DNA from: Candidatus Binatia bacterium
GTDB taxonomy: Bacteria; Desulfobacterota; Binatia; UBA1149; JAJCZL01
Direction of reading: 5' to 3'
NCBI GenBank assembly: GCA_028278325.1
Contig: JANQEO010000180.1
Coordinates: 43,471-107,470 of the forward strand
DNA: 64,000 bases
Made by a program: the position numbers and the translations under genes. This document shows positions 17,486 to 26,253 of this stretch, piece after piece. Position 1 is the first letter of the stretch, and the number at the start of each line of letters is the position of its first letter. The notes beneath the pieces are model-generated. The model was not told where the DNA came from. It did not search any database and worked only from the letters and a program-made list of their open reading frames with translations.

Positions 17486-19147
17486 GTGAACCGCTATCTG
17501 TTCTATTTCCTGCTGCTGGTCGGCGTGGGACTGCGGCTGGCACTCTTGTTGAGCTACGACCTCGTCAATGGGGGGGAAGTCGACGTCTATCTGGCCGATG
17601 AAGGCATAGTGGGCCTGATGGGGAAGCACATCGTCGAAGGCGTTAGTCTTCCGATCTTCTTCTACGGTCAGCACTACCTGGGTGCCCTCGAGGCCTACCT
17701 CGCTGCACTGAGTTTCACGTTCTTCGAGCCGAGCTTTCTTTCTCTGCGTGGCACGACAGTCGCCTTGTCGCTCCTACTGCCTCTGCTCGTTTACCGATTC
17801 GCCTATCGGCGATACTCGGTAACTGCAGCACGTTGGGCCACGGTGCTGGTCGCGTGCGCGCCCATGTACTTTCTCCAGTGGAACATCAAGGCGCGAGGTG
17901 GGTTTATGGAGCACCTGGTCCTGGTGATGCTGGTGATGACGCTGTTCTGGAGATTCTTCCTGGAGCACGACCGCAGCCACCGTGTAGGACTGCTCCTAGG
18001 TCTTACCCTGGGGGTGGCCTTGTGGGTGAATCAGTTGATGCTGACCTACGTGTTCTTGATAGCGGCCCTCTTGTGGTTCGAACGGCGCGACCGGCGGGGC
18101 ATCGCCGCCCTGGCAGCCGGAATACTGTTGGGCGCGTCGCTGCTGATCGCTTACAATGTCGCAAACCCCCTGGCGACCTTCCGGACTCTTGGCCGCAAGG
18201 CCGTCGTGCTGAACCGAGTCCCCGTCGAGGAGCGTGACGAGAGCTGGCTTGCCAAGGGCGTGGCGAAACGCGTCGAGGCGTTGACTCAGGGCGCGGACAA
18301 ACTCGGTCTTGTGTTCGGTGTGCCGCCGAGAGCCGGCGTAGTGGAGTTGGGGCTCACGGCCGAGGCACGGAAAGACACGGGCCTGTCTCGAGTCAGGAGG
18401 TTCGGCTTCCTGGTGCCGGCGGTGTTCTTCGGGGTGGCACTTTGGGCCTGCCGGCCCCGCAAGGGGCGGTTGGGCTGGGAACGTCCCGGCTCCGATCAAC
18501 TGCTCGGCTTGTTCGTGCTCGCCACGGTCGTGGTGGGGTACGTCTCCCCCCGCTACATGTTGCCCGTATACCCCATTGCAGCGGTCATGGCGGGAGCGCT
18601 AATCGCCCGAATGACCGGACCTCGTCGTCGCTTGTTGTATGCCGGCGTTGCGGCGGTGCTGGCTTTCAATACCGCGAGTTGGGTGGATGCGATGACGCGT
18701 GCCGGCTCAGGAGATGAGCGCCGCATCGAATCCCTCCTCGATGAGCTGAAGCGGCTCGATCTGACGAGGTGCTACTCGGCGGGTCCCCTGTACCATGTGG
18801 TGTTCGCGAGCGGAGAGGAGGTCGTCATATCTCCGCTGCAGAAGGATCGCTATCCTCGGTATGGCGAGATCGTCGCCAGAACCGAGAGGATTTGTTACAT
18901 CTACCGAGATGATCAGCGCTCGAAGCGTCAGCATGTTGCGTTCATGAAGCTCTTGGAGGACGAGCAGGTGGCGTACGAGACCGATGCTACGGAATCGTAC
19001 AGGATTCTTCATTCGTTCGCGCCGCGCACCGCCCTTACGGGCGATGCCGTCGCTGCGGTGCGCAAGCAGGAGCGCGTTCACGTTACGATAGGAGGCGCAT
19101 TGAAAGCTCTCAGGGAGGACGGGGATGAGCCTGATCGAGAAGATTAA
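17486..19147 (+). CDS. GT-C-fold membrane glycosyltransferase (GT39/PMT-like)
   Basis: 553 aa, GTG start. Roughly ten membrane helices occupy residues 1-400. An acidic loop after the first helix, VDVYLADEGIVGLMGKHI, carries the Asp-Glu pair typical of GT39/GT83 enzymes that use polyprenyl-phosphate sugars. A soluble C-terminal domain of about 150 residues follows. With the preceding GtrB-like gene it would add a side sugar from undecaprenyl-P-sugar in the periplasm. Because no Wzy is recognised, it might instead serve as a polymerase-like protein. Its 3' end overlaps the nucleotide-sugar dehydrogenase gene by 23 nt. Confidence 0.72.
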   Translation: MNRYLFYFLLLVGVGLRLALLLSYDLVNGGEVDVYLADEGIVGLMGKHIVEGVSLPIFFYGQHYLGALEAYLAALSFTFFEPSFLSLRGTTVALSLLLPLLVYRFAYRRYSVTAARWATVLVACAPMYFLQWNIKARGGFMEHLVLVMLVMTLFWRFFLEHDRSHRVGLLLGLTLGVALWVNQLMLTYVFLIAALLWFERRDRRGIAALAAGILLGASLLIAYNVANPLATFRTLGRKAVVLNRVPVEERDESWLAKGVAKRVEALTQGADKLGLVFGVPPRAGVVELGLTAEARKDTGLSRVRRFGFLVPAVFFGVALWACRPRKGRLGWERPGSDQLLGLFVLATVVVGYVSPRYMLPVYPIAAVMAGALIARMTGPRRRLLYAGVAAVLAFNTASWVDAMTRAGSGDERRIESLLDELKRLDLTRCYSAGPLYHVVFASGEEVVISPLQKDRYPRYGEIVARTERICYIYRDDQRSKRQHVAFMKLLEDEQVAYETDATESYRILHSFAPRTALTGDAVAAVRKQERVHVTIGGALKALREDGDEPDRED

Positions 19148-20420
19148 CGGCGGAGAGGCGCGCGCGGGGGTAGTAGGTCTCGGATACGTCGGGCTGCCGC
19201 TGGCGGTAGAGCTGGCCCATTCCGGTCTCCACGTGACCGGGATAGACGTACAGCAGGCCAAGATCGACAGCATTCTGGCGGGCAAGTCTTACGTTCTCGA
19301 CGTTCCTTCCGAGCGGGTGGCCGCGCTGGTGGACGGCGGCAAGCTGACGGCGACCACGGACTTCTCCGCCGTGGCCGAACTGGACACCATCAATGTTTGT
19401 GTGCCCACGCCTTTGCGCAAGACGCGTGAGCCGGATCTGTCCTTCGTCGTGGAGGCGGTCAAGACCTTGGCGGGCAGCATGCGAGCCGGCCAGCTCTTGA
19501 TACTGGAGAGCACGACCTATCCGGGCACGACACAGGAGATAGTCATCCCGATACTCGAGGAAGCCGGGCTGCGCCCGGGCACGGATGTCGATGTGGCGTT
19601 CTCTCCCGAGCGCACCGATCCCGGCAACGTGGCGTACTCCACCCGCACTATACCCAAGGTCGTGGGGGGGCTGGACCAGGGTGCGACGGACGCGGCTTGC
19701 GCGTTGTACTCTCGCTGTATTGACGAGGTCGTGCCCGTGAGTTCTCCGCGGGTGGCCGAGATGGTCAAGCTGCTCGAGAACACCTTCCGGGCTGTGAACG
19801 TCGCGCTCGTCAACGAGATGGCGATGATGTGTGACAGTCTGGGCCTGGACGTCTGGGAAGTTATCGACGCAGCGGCCACCAAGCCTTTCGGTTTCATGCC
19901 TTTCTATCCCGGACCCGGTCTCGGCGGCCACTGTATACCCGTTGACCCCCAATACCTGACATGGAAGGCGAGGGCGGAGGGTTTCGAGCCCCGCTTCATC
20001 GAGTTGGCGGCCCAGATCAATTCTCAAAAGCCGATGTTCGTCGTAACCAAGGTCGTGGAGGCCCTCAACGACAGAAAGAAGGCGCTGAACGGTTCCAAGG
20101 TTCTGGCGTTGGGGGTCGCATACAAGAAAGACACGAACGATGTGCGGGAGTCTCCCTCCCTGGATGTAATGTCGTTGTTGGCCAGAGGAGGGGCGGAGGT
20201 CGCGTTCTCCGATCCCCTCGTGCCGTCGATCGACCTCGACGGTCAGTTGCTGTCGTCGACTACGCTGACTCCCGAAGTCGTATCAGGCTTCGATGTGGTC
20301 GTGCTGCTCACGGATCATGCGGCCTACGACCTACCGATGATCGCGCAAGCGGCCGACGTCGTGATCGACACGCGTAACGGTTTCCAGGGGCTCGATTCCC
20401 CGAAGGTCGTCCGCATCTGA
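19125..20420 (+). CDS. wbpA: UDP-N-acetylhexosamine 6-dehydrogenase (WbpA/WecC family)
   Basis: 431 aa, ATG start preceded by GGGAGG. The N-terminal NAD domain has VVGLGYVGLPLAVELA. The catalytic segment PGPGLGGHCIPVDPQYL contains the active-site Cys, and FSPERTDPGN and KDTNDVRESPS are further family motifs. The enzyme oxidises C6 of UDP-GlcNAc (or UDP-ManNAc) twice with NAD to give the uronic acid. With the epimerase at 23338 it could supply UDP-GlcNAcA or UDP-GalNAcA, implying an acidic polysaccharide. Distinction from WecC rests on the GGHCIPVDPxYLxWKA context and is not certain. Confidence 0.85.
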   Translation: MSLIEKINGGEARAGVVGLGYVGLPLAVELAHSGLHVTGIDVQQAKIDSILAGKSYVLDVPSERVAALVDGGKLTATTDFSAVAELDTINVCVPTPLRKTREPDLSFVVEAVKTLAGSMRAGQLLILESTTYPGTTQEIVIPILEEAGLRPGTDVDVAFSPERTDPGNVAYSTRTIPKVVGGLDQGATDAACALYSRCIDEVVPVSSPRVAEMVKLLENTFRAVNVALVNEMAMMCDSLGLDVWEVIDAAATKPFGFMPFYPGPGLGGHCIPVDPQYLTWKARAEGFEPRFIELAAQINSQKPMFVVTKVVEALNDRKKALNGSKVLALGVAYKKDTNDVRESPSLDVMSLLARGGAEVAFSDPLVPSIDLDGQLLSSTTLTPEVVSGFDVVVLLTDHAAYDLPMIAQAADVVIDTRNGFQGLDSPKVVRI

Positions 20421-20425
20421 GAGAG

Positions 20426-21523
20426 GTGAGTAGCCCAGCCCGTCGCCGCATCGGTCTCGTGATAGGGCAGTTGTCGTACGGTGGGGCCGAGAGCCAGCTC
20501 TACGAGCTGGCCAAGGCGCTGGACGCGTCCTGGAACGTCACCGTTTACTGCCTGTCCAGCGTGGACCGGCCTTACGGACAACGCTTGCGCGATGCCGGCG
20601 TCACCGTGCGAGTGCTCGAATCCCGTGGGAGCTTCGATCCGGTCAGGGCCAAGCGCCTCGCGGGCATGCTCAAGGATGACGGTATCGAGTTGGTGCACGC
20701 GTTCTTGTTTATCGCCAGCGCCTATGCGTACCTGGCCACCCGGCTTGCGAGGGGCATTCCTCTGATCTCGTCAGCGCGCAACTGTAAGCTCGAGCGCAAC
20801 GCGGCACGCCGTGCGATCATGCGGATGGCCTTTCGAAGTTCCGACGCCGTCATCTGCAACTCTCGCGCGATGGCCGAATTCGCGGCGGCGCACTACTCGG
20901 CCCCACCCGAACGGGTGCACGTGGTATACAACGGAGTGGATGCAAGCCACTTCGCGGCCGGAAGCGACATGGATAACGCCATGGCTATCGGCACCATCGG
21001 TCGATTGGAGGCCCAAAAGAACCTCGGCATGTTCATCGAGGCGGCTTCGCGAGTCTTGAAGGCAAGCGCAGGTTGCCGCTTTAATATAGTCGGTGAGGGA
21101 TCGTTGCGCACCGAGCTGGAGGAGGAGGTGCGGCGAAGAGGTCTGGGCGACGCAATAGCGTTTCGTGGAACGACTTCGGATGTAGCGGGTTTCCTGGGCG
21201 GCCTCGGACAGTTCTGGCTGACCTCCGATTGGGAGGGTACTCCCAACGTAGTTTTGGAAGCCATGGCTGCAGGTGTTCCGGTTCTTGCCACCGACGTTGG
21301 GGCCGTGGCCGAGCTCGTCGACGACGGCCGCACGGGCTTTCTGATCCCGGCGGGCGACGCCGGACTGCTGGCCGACCGGAGTATGCGTCTGATGGAGGAC
21401 CGGGATCTGGCTCGGCGCATGTGCGATCGCGGACGGGAAGCGGCGCTCACCCGCTTTTCGATAGAGCGAATGGTTGAGGATACACAGGCGGTGTACAGCG
21501 GCGTGCTGCGAGGTGCAGCTTGA
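20426..21523 (+). CDS. Glycosyltransferase family 4
   Basis: 365 aa from GTG. The N-terminal VIGQLSYGGAESQLYELA is the GGAE acceptor loop common in GT4. NCKLERNAARR and VVYNGVDASHF lie mid-protein, and the donor domain shows GRLEAQKNLGMFIEA. The E-x7-E motif is EGTPNVVLE, followed by GVPVLATDVGAVAELV. It is an expected retaining transferase in the repeat-unit assembly line. The gene overlaps the following GT2 by 4 nt. Confidence 0.88.
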   Translation: MSSPARRRIGLVIGQLSYGGAESQLYELAKALDASWNVTVYCLSSVDRPYGQRLRDAGVTVRVLESRGSFDPVRAKRLAGMLKDDGIELVHAFLFIASAYAYLATRLARGIPLISSARNCKLERNAARRAIMRMAFRSSDAVICNSRAMAEFAAAHYSAPPERVHVVYNGVDASHFAAGSDMDNAMAIGTIGRLEAQKNLGMFIEAASRVLKASAGCRFNIVGEGSLRTELEEEVRRRGLGDAIAFRGTTSDVAGFLGGLGQFWLTSDWEGTPNVVLEAMAAGVPVLATDVGAVAELVDDGRTGFLIPAGDAGLLADRSMRLMEDRDLARRMCDRGREAALTRFSIERMVEDTQAVYSGVLRGAA

Positions 21524-22578
21524 GCCGGGACTCTTTGCCCTTCGTGAGTGTTATCGTGCCGGCGCGCAACGAGAGCGTATGGATCCAGCGGTGCCTAGGC
21601 AGCATCATGGAGCAGGACTACCCGAGAGACCGTATGGAGATCATCGTCGTCGACGGTATGTCGGATGATGATTCGCCGGCTATTCTTCGCAGCTTGACCG
21701 AGGCCGATGAAAGGATCGTTCTGCTCAGCAACCCGGCCAGGATCGTTCCCAGCAGCCTCAACATGGCGCTCAGGATCGCGCGAGGCGAAATCATCGCGCG
21801 AGTGGACGCTCATACGACTCTGGAGAGCGACTATCTGTCGGCAGGAGTCGAGTTGCTCGAGCGCACCGGTGCCAGCAACGTCGGTGGCCCGATGGTCAGC
21901 ATAGGGGGTGGTCCCGCAGCCGATGCGATCGCCGCCGCGATGGGGTCGCGTCTGGGGATAGGGGCCTATTTCCACTATGCAACGGAGGAGGCCGAGTGCG
22001 ATACGGTGTACATGGGTATGTGGCCACGGCGGGTTTTCGAAGAGGTGGGGCTATTCGATGAAGAGCTGGTGCGGAACCAGGATGACGAGCACAGCTACCG
22101 CGTACGCAAGCGTGGAGGGCGCGTGATCGTCTCGCCGCGAATGCGGTCGCGCTACCAGAACAGGGATTCCTGGCCAAAACTGGCCAAGCAGTTCTTCCAG
22201 TACGGCCTATGGAAGGTCAGAGTCCTGCAGAAACACCCGGGACAGATGAGCGCGAGACATTTCGTGCCGCCTTTTTTCTTGGCAGGATTGGCGGCAGGTG
22301 TCTTGTTGTCTCCCTGGCTCACCGGCTTGGGAAGCGCCGTTCTCGGCGCGGGGCTGGCCTACCTCTTCGTACTGGTGGTGGCCGGGCTCAGCCATGGAGG
22401 GGGAGTGCTGCAGGGCCTGCGTACTGCAACGGCCATGCTCATCATTCATCAAGCCTGGGGCTTGGGGTTCCTGGTCGGCATGGTGCGGTTCGCCAAGCGT
22501 TGGTTCGTGTCCGAATCGGACGCAGAGTTGCTGGGGCCGATTACCGACGACTCCGGGTTGGCGGGGGAGAGGGCCTGA
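21520..22578 (+). CDS. GT2 glycosyltransferase, ExoA-like
   Basis: 352 aa from TTG in a 4-nt overlap (TTGA) with the previous stop. VSVIVPARNESVWIQRCLGSI and VVDGMSDDDSP form the nucleotide site, and RVDAHTTLESDY is a DxH variant of the metal motif. EVGLFDEELVRNQDDEHSYRVRKRGG matches succinoglycan ExoA-type enzymes. Two to three hydrophobic segments near residues 248-320 suggest a membrane-associated C-terminus. The protein likely elongates the lipid-linked oligosaccharide. Stop and next start share TGATG. Confidence 0.85.
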   Translation: MSRDSLPFVSVIVPARNESVWIQRCLGSIMEQDYPRDRMEIIVVDGMSDDDSPAILRSLTEADERIVLLSNPARIVPSSLNMALRIARGEIIARVDAHTTLESDYLSAGVELLERTGASNVGGPMVSIGGGPAADAIAAAMGSRLGIGAYFHYATEEAECDTVYMGMWPRRVFEEVGLFDEELVRNQDDEHSYRVRKRGGRVIVSPRMRSRYQNRDSWPKLAKQFFQYGLWKVRVLQKHPGQMSARHFVPPFFLAGLAAGVLLSPWLTGLGSAVLGAGLAYLFVLVVAGLSHGGGVLQGLRTATAMLIIHQAWGLGFLVGMVRFAKRWFVSESDAELLGPITDDSGLAGERA

Positions 22579-23327
22579 TGGCGAAGAACAACTTGAAGCT
22601 TTCCGTGCTGATTCCCGTCTTCAACGAGCGCGAGACTCTGGCGGAAGTGCTGGACCGGGTGCGCGCCAGTGAAGTGGATACGCAGATCATCCTAGTTGAC
22701 GATTACTCGACCGACGGAACTCGAGACATTCTGGAGCGGCTGGCGTCCGAGGACCCGGATCTGATCGTTCGGTTTCACGAGGTCAACAAGGGCAAGGGCG
22801 CGGCCATACGAACGGCACTGGCACAGGCGACGGGCGACGTCGTCATCGTCCAGGACGCGGACCTGGAGTACGACCCGAGCGAGTACCCCAGGCTGCTCGA
22901 GCCCATCGAGCAGGGAGTTGCGGACGTGGTTTACGGGTCGAGGTTTCTCGGAGGGCCTCACCGCGTGCTGTTCTTCTGGCACCAGATCGGGAACCAACTC
23001 CTCACCTTGCTCTCCAATGTGTGTACCAACCTCAACCTCAGTGACATGGAGACCGGTTACAAGGTCTTCAAGACTGATGTGCTCAAGAGAATGCGGTTGA
23101 CGAGCAACCGCTTCGGCTTCGAGCCGGAGGTCACGGCGAGGGTCGCCCAGATGCGATGCCGCGTCTACGAGTTGCCGATATCTTACTGGGGCCGAGATTA
23201 CGGCGAGGGCAAGAAGATCACGTGGAGGGACGGGGTCGCCGCCTTCTGGCACATTTTCAAGTACAATCTGCTCGATCGCATGCCGCCTCCGGACCGGGCG
23301 GTCGGAAAAGAGAGCGCAAGTTCGTGA
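22578..23327 (+). CDS. GT2 glycosyltransferase, DPM1-like without membrane segments
   Basis: 249 aa from ATG 22578, which overlaps the preceding stop (TGATG). The reading frame stays open further upstream, but homology begins at KLSVLIPVFNERETL. LVDDYSTDGT and VQDADLEYDP are the nucleotide- and metal-binding motifs, and YGSRFLGG and LSDMETGYKVFK are typical of short dolichol-phosphate-mannose-synthase-like bacterial enzymes. No C-terminal helices are present, unlike the GtrB-like enzymes in this window. A second polyprenyl-phosphate-sugar synthase or a direct transferase are both possible. Confidence 0.85.
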   Translation: MAKNNLKLSVLIPVFNERETLAEVLDRVRASEVDTQIILVDDYSTDGTRDILERLASEDPDLIVRFHEVNKGKGAAIRTALAQATGDVVIVQDADLEYDPSEYPRLLEPIEQGVADVVYGSRFLGGPHRVLFFWHQIGNQLLTLLSNVCTNLNLSDMETGYKVFKTDVLKRMRLTSNRFGFEPEVTARVAQMRCRVYELPISYWGRDYGEGKKITWRDGVAAFWHIFKYNLLDRMPPPDRAVGKESASS

Positions 23328-23337
23328 TAGGGCAGCT

Positions 23338-24261
23338 GTGTACCTCGTAACCGGCGGTGCGGGCTTTATAGGGTCGCACATCACGGAGGCCTTGTTGGCC
23401 CGGGGCGACAGTGTCCGCGTGCTCGACGATTTCTCCAACGGAAAGCGCTCCAACATCGACGGTTTTACGGGAGACCTCAGTGTCGTCGAGGGCGACATCC
23501 GCGATCGTTCGGCGGTCGATGCCGCCGTCGACGGCGCCGAATATGTAGTACACCTCGCTGCCCTGGGCTCTGTCGCTCGGTCGGTCGACGATCCGGTCAC
23601 CAGCAACGCGGTGAACGTCGACGGTACTCTCAACGTTCTCGATGCCGCACGTAAGGCGGGCGTTCGTCGAGTCGTGTATTCCTCCTCTTCTTCCGTATAC
23701 GGCGACAACCCTGCCCTGCCCAAGCAAGAGACCCAGGCGACCGGCCCGATCTCTCCTTACGCCACCAGCAAGCTTGCCGGGGAGAACTACACGCGGGTGT
23801 TCTCGCGAGTCTACGACATCGAGACAGTGTGTCTTCGGTATTTCAACGTGTTCGGGCCGCGGCAGCGGCCGGACTCCCAGTACGCCGCAGTGATCCCCCT
23901 GTTCATGACTGCAGCACGCGACGGCAACCCTGTGGTCGTGTACGGGGATGGGGAACAGTCCCGCGATTTCACCTATGTCGAGAATGTGGTGGGCGCCAAC
24001 CTGCTCGCATGTTCCGCTGAAGGTGTGTCGGGCATGGTTTTCAACATCGCCTGCGGCGAAAGGCACTCCCTGCTTTCGATAATCGCTTCCTTGGAGCAGG
24101 CCGTGGGGCACCCCCTGGAGAGGCGTCACGAGGCATCGAGGATCGGCGATATCAAGCATACGTCGGCTGACATCAGCCAAGCCCGGGATAGGCTGGGTTT
24201 CTCGGTCAGCGTCGGCTTCGACGAGGGTTTGGCCCGTACCTGGGCCGCGTTCAACGCCTAG
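23338..24261 (+). CDS. UDP-sugar epimerase (extended SDR, WbpP/GalE-like)
   Basis: 307 aa, GTG start. It has VTGGAGFIGSHITEALL for NAD binding, SSSSVYGDNPALP with the catalytic Ser, and the Tyr/Lys pair as YATSKLAGENY. LRYFNVFGPRQRPDSQYAAVIPLF is characteristic of 4-epimerases that accept N-acetylated UDP-sugars. Combined with the WbpA-type dehydrogenase in the same locus, conversion between GlcNAc(A) and GalNAc(A) forms is the likely job. It is the last gene of the plus-strand polysaccharide run. Confidence 0.82.
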   Translation: MYLVTGGAGFIGSHITEALLARGDSVRVLDDFSNGKRSNIDGFTGDLSVVEGDIRDRSAVDAAVDGAEYVVHLAALGSVARSVDDPVTSNAVNVDGTLNVLDAARKAGVRRVVYSSSSSVYGDNPALPKQETQATGPISPYATSKLAGENYTRVFSRVYDIETVCLRYFNVFGPRQRPDSQYAAVIPLFMTAARDGNPVVVYGDGEQSRDFTYVENVVGANLLACSAEGVSGMVFNIACGERHSLLSIIASLEQAVGHPLERRHEASRIGDIKHTSADISQARDRLGFSVSVGFDEGLARTWAAFNA

Positions 24262-24320
24262 AACTCGATCTCCGGCCCAAGGGGCTCTCCGGGTCCTTGC
24301 CCGTCCGGCGGGGCTTCGAA

Positions 24321-24355
24321 TTGACTTCGTCTGCAAGGCTTCGTAGCCTTGCAGA
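24321..24355 (+). promoter_or_regulatory. Promoter overlapped by a perfect 11-bp inverted repeat
   Basis: TTGACT (24321-24326), a 17-nt spacer and TAGCCT (24344-24349) resemble a sigma-70 promoter (good -35, weak -10). TCTGCAAGGCT (24330-24340), TCGT and AGCCTTGCAGA (24345-24355) form a perfect inverted repeat covering the spacer and the -10. This could be an operator controlling the downstream membrane protein/ferredoxin pair, or an RNA hairpin ending the polysaccharide transcript. No T-run follows. Confidence 0.45.
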
Positions 24356-24392
24356 TAAGCAAGTTTGCGACCTCCTCCAACGAGGGGCGGTC

Positions 24393-24623
24393 GTGCCGGA
24401 GTTCAACTTGATAACGATCTTGTCTGCAGTAGCGGCCCCCCATGAGATCACGGGTTGGGACCAGTTCGTCGACATCATCAGCAAGCCCGACAACATGCCC
24501 GTTGCCGGAGCGCTGCTGCTGGTAGTCCTGTTCACGGTCATCAGTCTTCGCCAGGCGTTTTTCAACGACAAGTTGATCGCCGAAGATCGCAAAGACGAGA
24601 TCCTCTCCCATATGCAAGAATAG
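24393..24623 (+). CDS. Small single-pass membrane protein upstream of ferredoxin
   Basis: 76 aa from GTG 24393, with GAGGGGCGG just before it. Longer in-frame starts exist, but they would run through the inverted repeat upstream. One membrane helix (PVAGALLLVVLFTVISL, about residues 36-52) is flanked by an N-terminal stretch GWDQFVDIISKPDN and a charged tail ending RKDEILSHMQE. I do not recognise a named family. The next gene, 6 nt away, encodes a multi-cluster ferredoxin, so it may anchor that protein at the membrane or belong to a membrane redox complex. That is inference from the spacing. Confidence 0.7.
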   Translation: MPEFNLITILSAVAAPHEITGWDQFVDIISKPDNMPVAGALLLVVLFTVISLRQAFFNDKLIAEDRKDEILSHMQE

Positions 24624-24629
24624 TCCTTT

Positions 24630-25094
24630 ATGCCGTTCAAGATCATTGCTGAGAACTGCACGGGCTGTACCGCCTGTGAACAGCGTTGCCCGACGCGCGC
24701 CATCAGTGGTCTGAAGGGTGAGGCTTTCTACATCGAGCCGTCCTACTGCATAGACTGCGGCGCCTGTGGTGTGATCTGCCCCGACGAGTCCATCCTGGAC
24801 ACCTTCGGACACATGACCGGCGTCCTCAAGAAAGCCGCGAGGCCTATCGCCGTCGTCCATCCAGACAACTGCAACGGTTGTGGCGTATGCGTCGACGTGT
24901 GCCCTTTCGATTGCCTTTATCCCGCGCCTACCAACACGGGCCCCGAGTTCTTGGGCATAGTGGAGGTGGAGGAGAAGAAGTGCGTCGGGTGTAAACTTTG
25001 CGAGGAAGTTTGCGGCTGGGAGGGCATATACATCATGACGGGCGCAGAGAAGCCCGTGTTCCTGGAAGAGCTGGGCCATTCGGCCGAAGCCTGA
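24630..25094 (+). CDS. Four-cluster 4Fe-4S ferredoxin-like protein
   Basis: 154 aa, ATG start. Four cysteine motifs of the 4Fe-4S type are visible: CTGCTACEQRCP (from residue 10), CIDCGACGVICP, CNGCGVCVDVCP and CVGCKLCEEVCG. This gives two bacterial dicluster-type modules. There is no signal peptide, so the clusters face the cytoplasm. It probably shuttles low-potential electrons to or from a membrane partner, and the small membrane protein encoded just upstream is the obvious candidate. No oxidoreductase subunit lies next to it, so the redox partner is unknown. Confidence 0.85.
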   Translation: MPFKIIAENCTGCTACEQRCPTRAISGLKGEAFYIEPSYCIDCGACGVICPDESILDTFGHMTGVLKKAARPIAVVHPDNCNGCGVCVDVCPFDCLYPAPTNTGPEFLGIVEVEEKKCVGCKLCEEVCGWEGIYIMTGAEKPVFLEELGHSAEA

Positions 25095-25114
25095 CCCCGT
25101 CCCGGCGCCCGTAA

Positions 25115-25137
25115 CGGGGCGCAAACCGCGCGCCCCG
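25115..25137. terminator. Bidirectional GC hairpin between convergent genes
   Basis: CGGGGCGC (25115-25122) pairs perfectly with GCGCCCCG (25130-25137) over a 7-nt loop. It lies in the 49-nt gap between the ferredoxin stop and the stop of the minus-strand lamin-tail gene. No T-run is present on either side, so termination may need Rho. Confidence 0.45.
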
Positions 25138-25143
25138 CAGTCA

Positions 25144-26253
25144 CTACCGGCTACAGCTGTCGTTCACGGTCCCGGGCGTCCCGGAGTCGCCGTCGCTGAG
25201 CACCATATCCGAAGAGCACCAGGATTGAGCGTCGTCGTTGGCGATCTCATCCAGCAACGCGCTGTCTAGCTGCATCGATTTGCCGGCCGTCGTCGGAAAC
25301 CCGGTGTCGTACTCGACGCGGTCGAGTTCGACGCCGTCGAGTTCGATGATGATCTGGTCAGCGCTGTTGGCCAGCGACATGGAGCTTCCGTACACGTAGT
25401 CGATCCTCCCGTCGCCCGCGCTGGCGCTCCGTCCGAATGTCGCCCATCCGCCCGCCGGCACGGTAAGCGATGAGCTTACGGTAAAGCTGTTCGAGCCGGT
25501 GTCTGAAACGACAGCCCCCTCCAGGTCGATCGCGGCGGTGCCGGGATTGAAGACCTCGAAGTACTCGCCGGTAGAGTCACTGGATGCCGCCGGGTCGTTC
25601 ATGATCTCGGTGATGACCAGACGGGGCGTGCTCGGCTCGGGAAGAGTCGAGGTCGTCGTCGCCAGCGTCGACGAGGTGGTGCTGGACGTCGATGTGGTCG
25701 TCGTCGTGGTGGCAGGATCGGCCTCGAAGCAGTCGTAGAAGGTATTGCCGGCTATGCCGCCGAACTGGAAGTGGAGATTACGGGGGTCCTGTTGATCCAG
25801 GAGCTGCCGGATGCCTTCGAAGGTGGACTCCGCAGCCCTGATGCTCGCACAGTGAACGGCCCTGACCGAGCAGTGAGCCGGATCGGTTCCCGCGCAGGCT
25901 AGCGGCCACCAGCCCGGCAGCTCCTTCACGCAGCTTCGGGAGATGCGCTCGCGCGCCCCGGCATCGGCCCGATCGACGCCGATGCCGGGGGTTCGCAGGG
26001 CTCTGCATTCCTTCTGAGGTTGACGTCCGCGGCGCGGCTCGAGCAGGGCGAGAGCGCATCGGTTGATTGCTCGGGTATCGGCTCTGGCGAGCCTGGCCTT
26101 TGCTGCTACGACAGCGCGGCCGCACTTGGCTGCCGGTCCGGCGGTGGCATGGGCCGGGTTGGGCGCGGGCCCGCTTGCGCCCAGGGCGCAGATGGTGGCT
26201 AGGGTCATGCCGGCCGATCTGGCCGGCCAACCGATGAGGAAATTCTTCGACAT
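25144..26253 (-). CDS. Secreted lamin-tail-domain protein with Ser/Thr linker
   Basis: 369 aa from the ATG at 26253, chosen because GGAGGA lies 6 nt before it; longer in-frame starts have no such site. A signal peptide covers about residues 1-36 (hydrophobic TLATICALGASG). A Cys-containing helical region (KCGRAVVAAKARLARADTRA) follows. A Thr/Ser linker of about 28 residues leads to a lamin-tail domain with LVITEIMNDP and GEYFEVFNPG. Such domains occur in secreted bacterial hydrolases and surface proteins, often as binding modules. No catalytic domain is visible. The start codon directly follows an 8-bp hairpin that holds part of the ribosome site. Confidence 0.75.
   Translation of the reverse strand: MSKNFLIGWPARSAGMTLATICALGASGPAPNPAHATAGPAAKCGRAVVAAKARLARADTRAINRCALALLEPRRGRQPQKECRALRTPGIGVDRADAGARERISRSCVKELPGWWPLACAGTDPAHCSVRAVHCASIRAAESTFEGIRQLLDQQDPRNLHFQFGGIAGNTFYDCFEADPATTTTTTSTSSTTSSTLATTTSTLPEPSTPRLVITEIMNDPAASSDSTGEYFEVFNPGTAAIDLEGAVVSDTGSNSFTVSSSLTVPAGGWATFGRSASAGDGRIDYVYGSSMSLANSADQIIIELDGVELDRVEYDTGFPTTAGKSMQLDSALLDEIANDDAQSWCSSDMVLSDGDSGTPGTVNDSCSR

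Noticed and set aside
22209..22577. Long in-frame extension upstream of the GT2 at 22578
   Set aside because: It is the shifted frame of the ExoA-like gene. Homology begins at ATG 22578, which overlaps the previous stop in a typical coupling arrangement.
25540..25740. Low-complexity repeat or phase-variable tract in the lamin-tail gene
   Set aside because: The Thr/Ser linker is encoded by mixed codons (ACC, ACG, TCG and others) with no perfect short tandem repeat that could slip.
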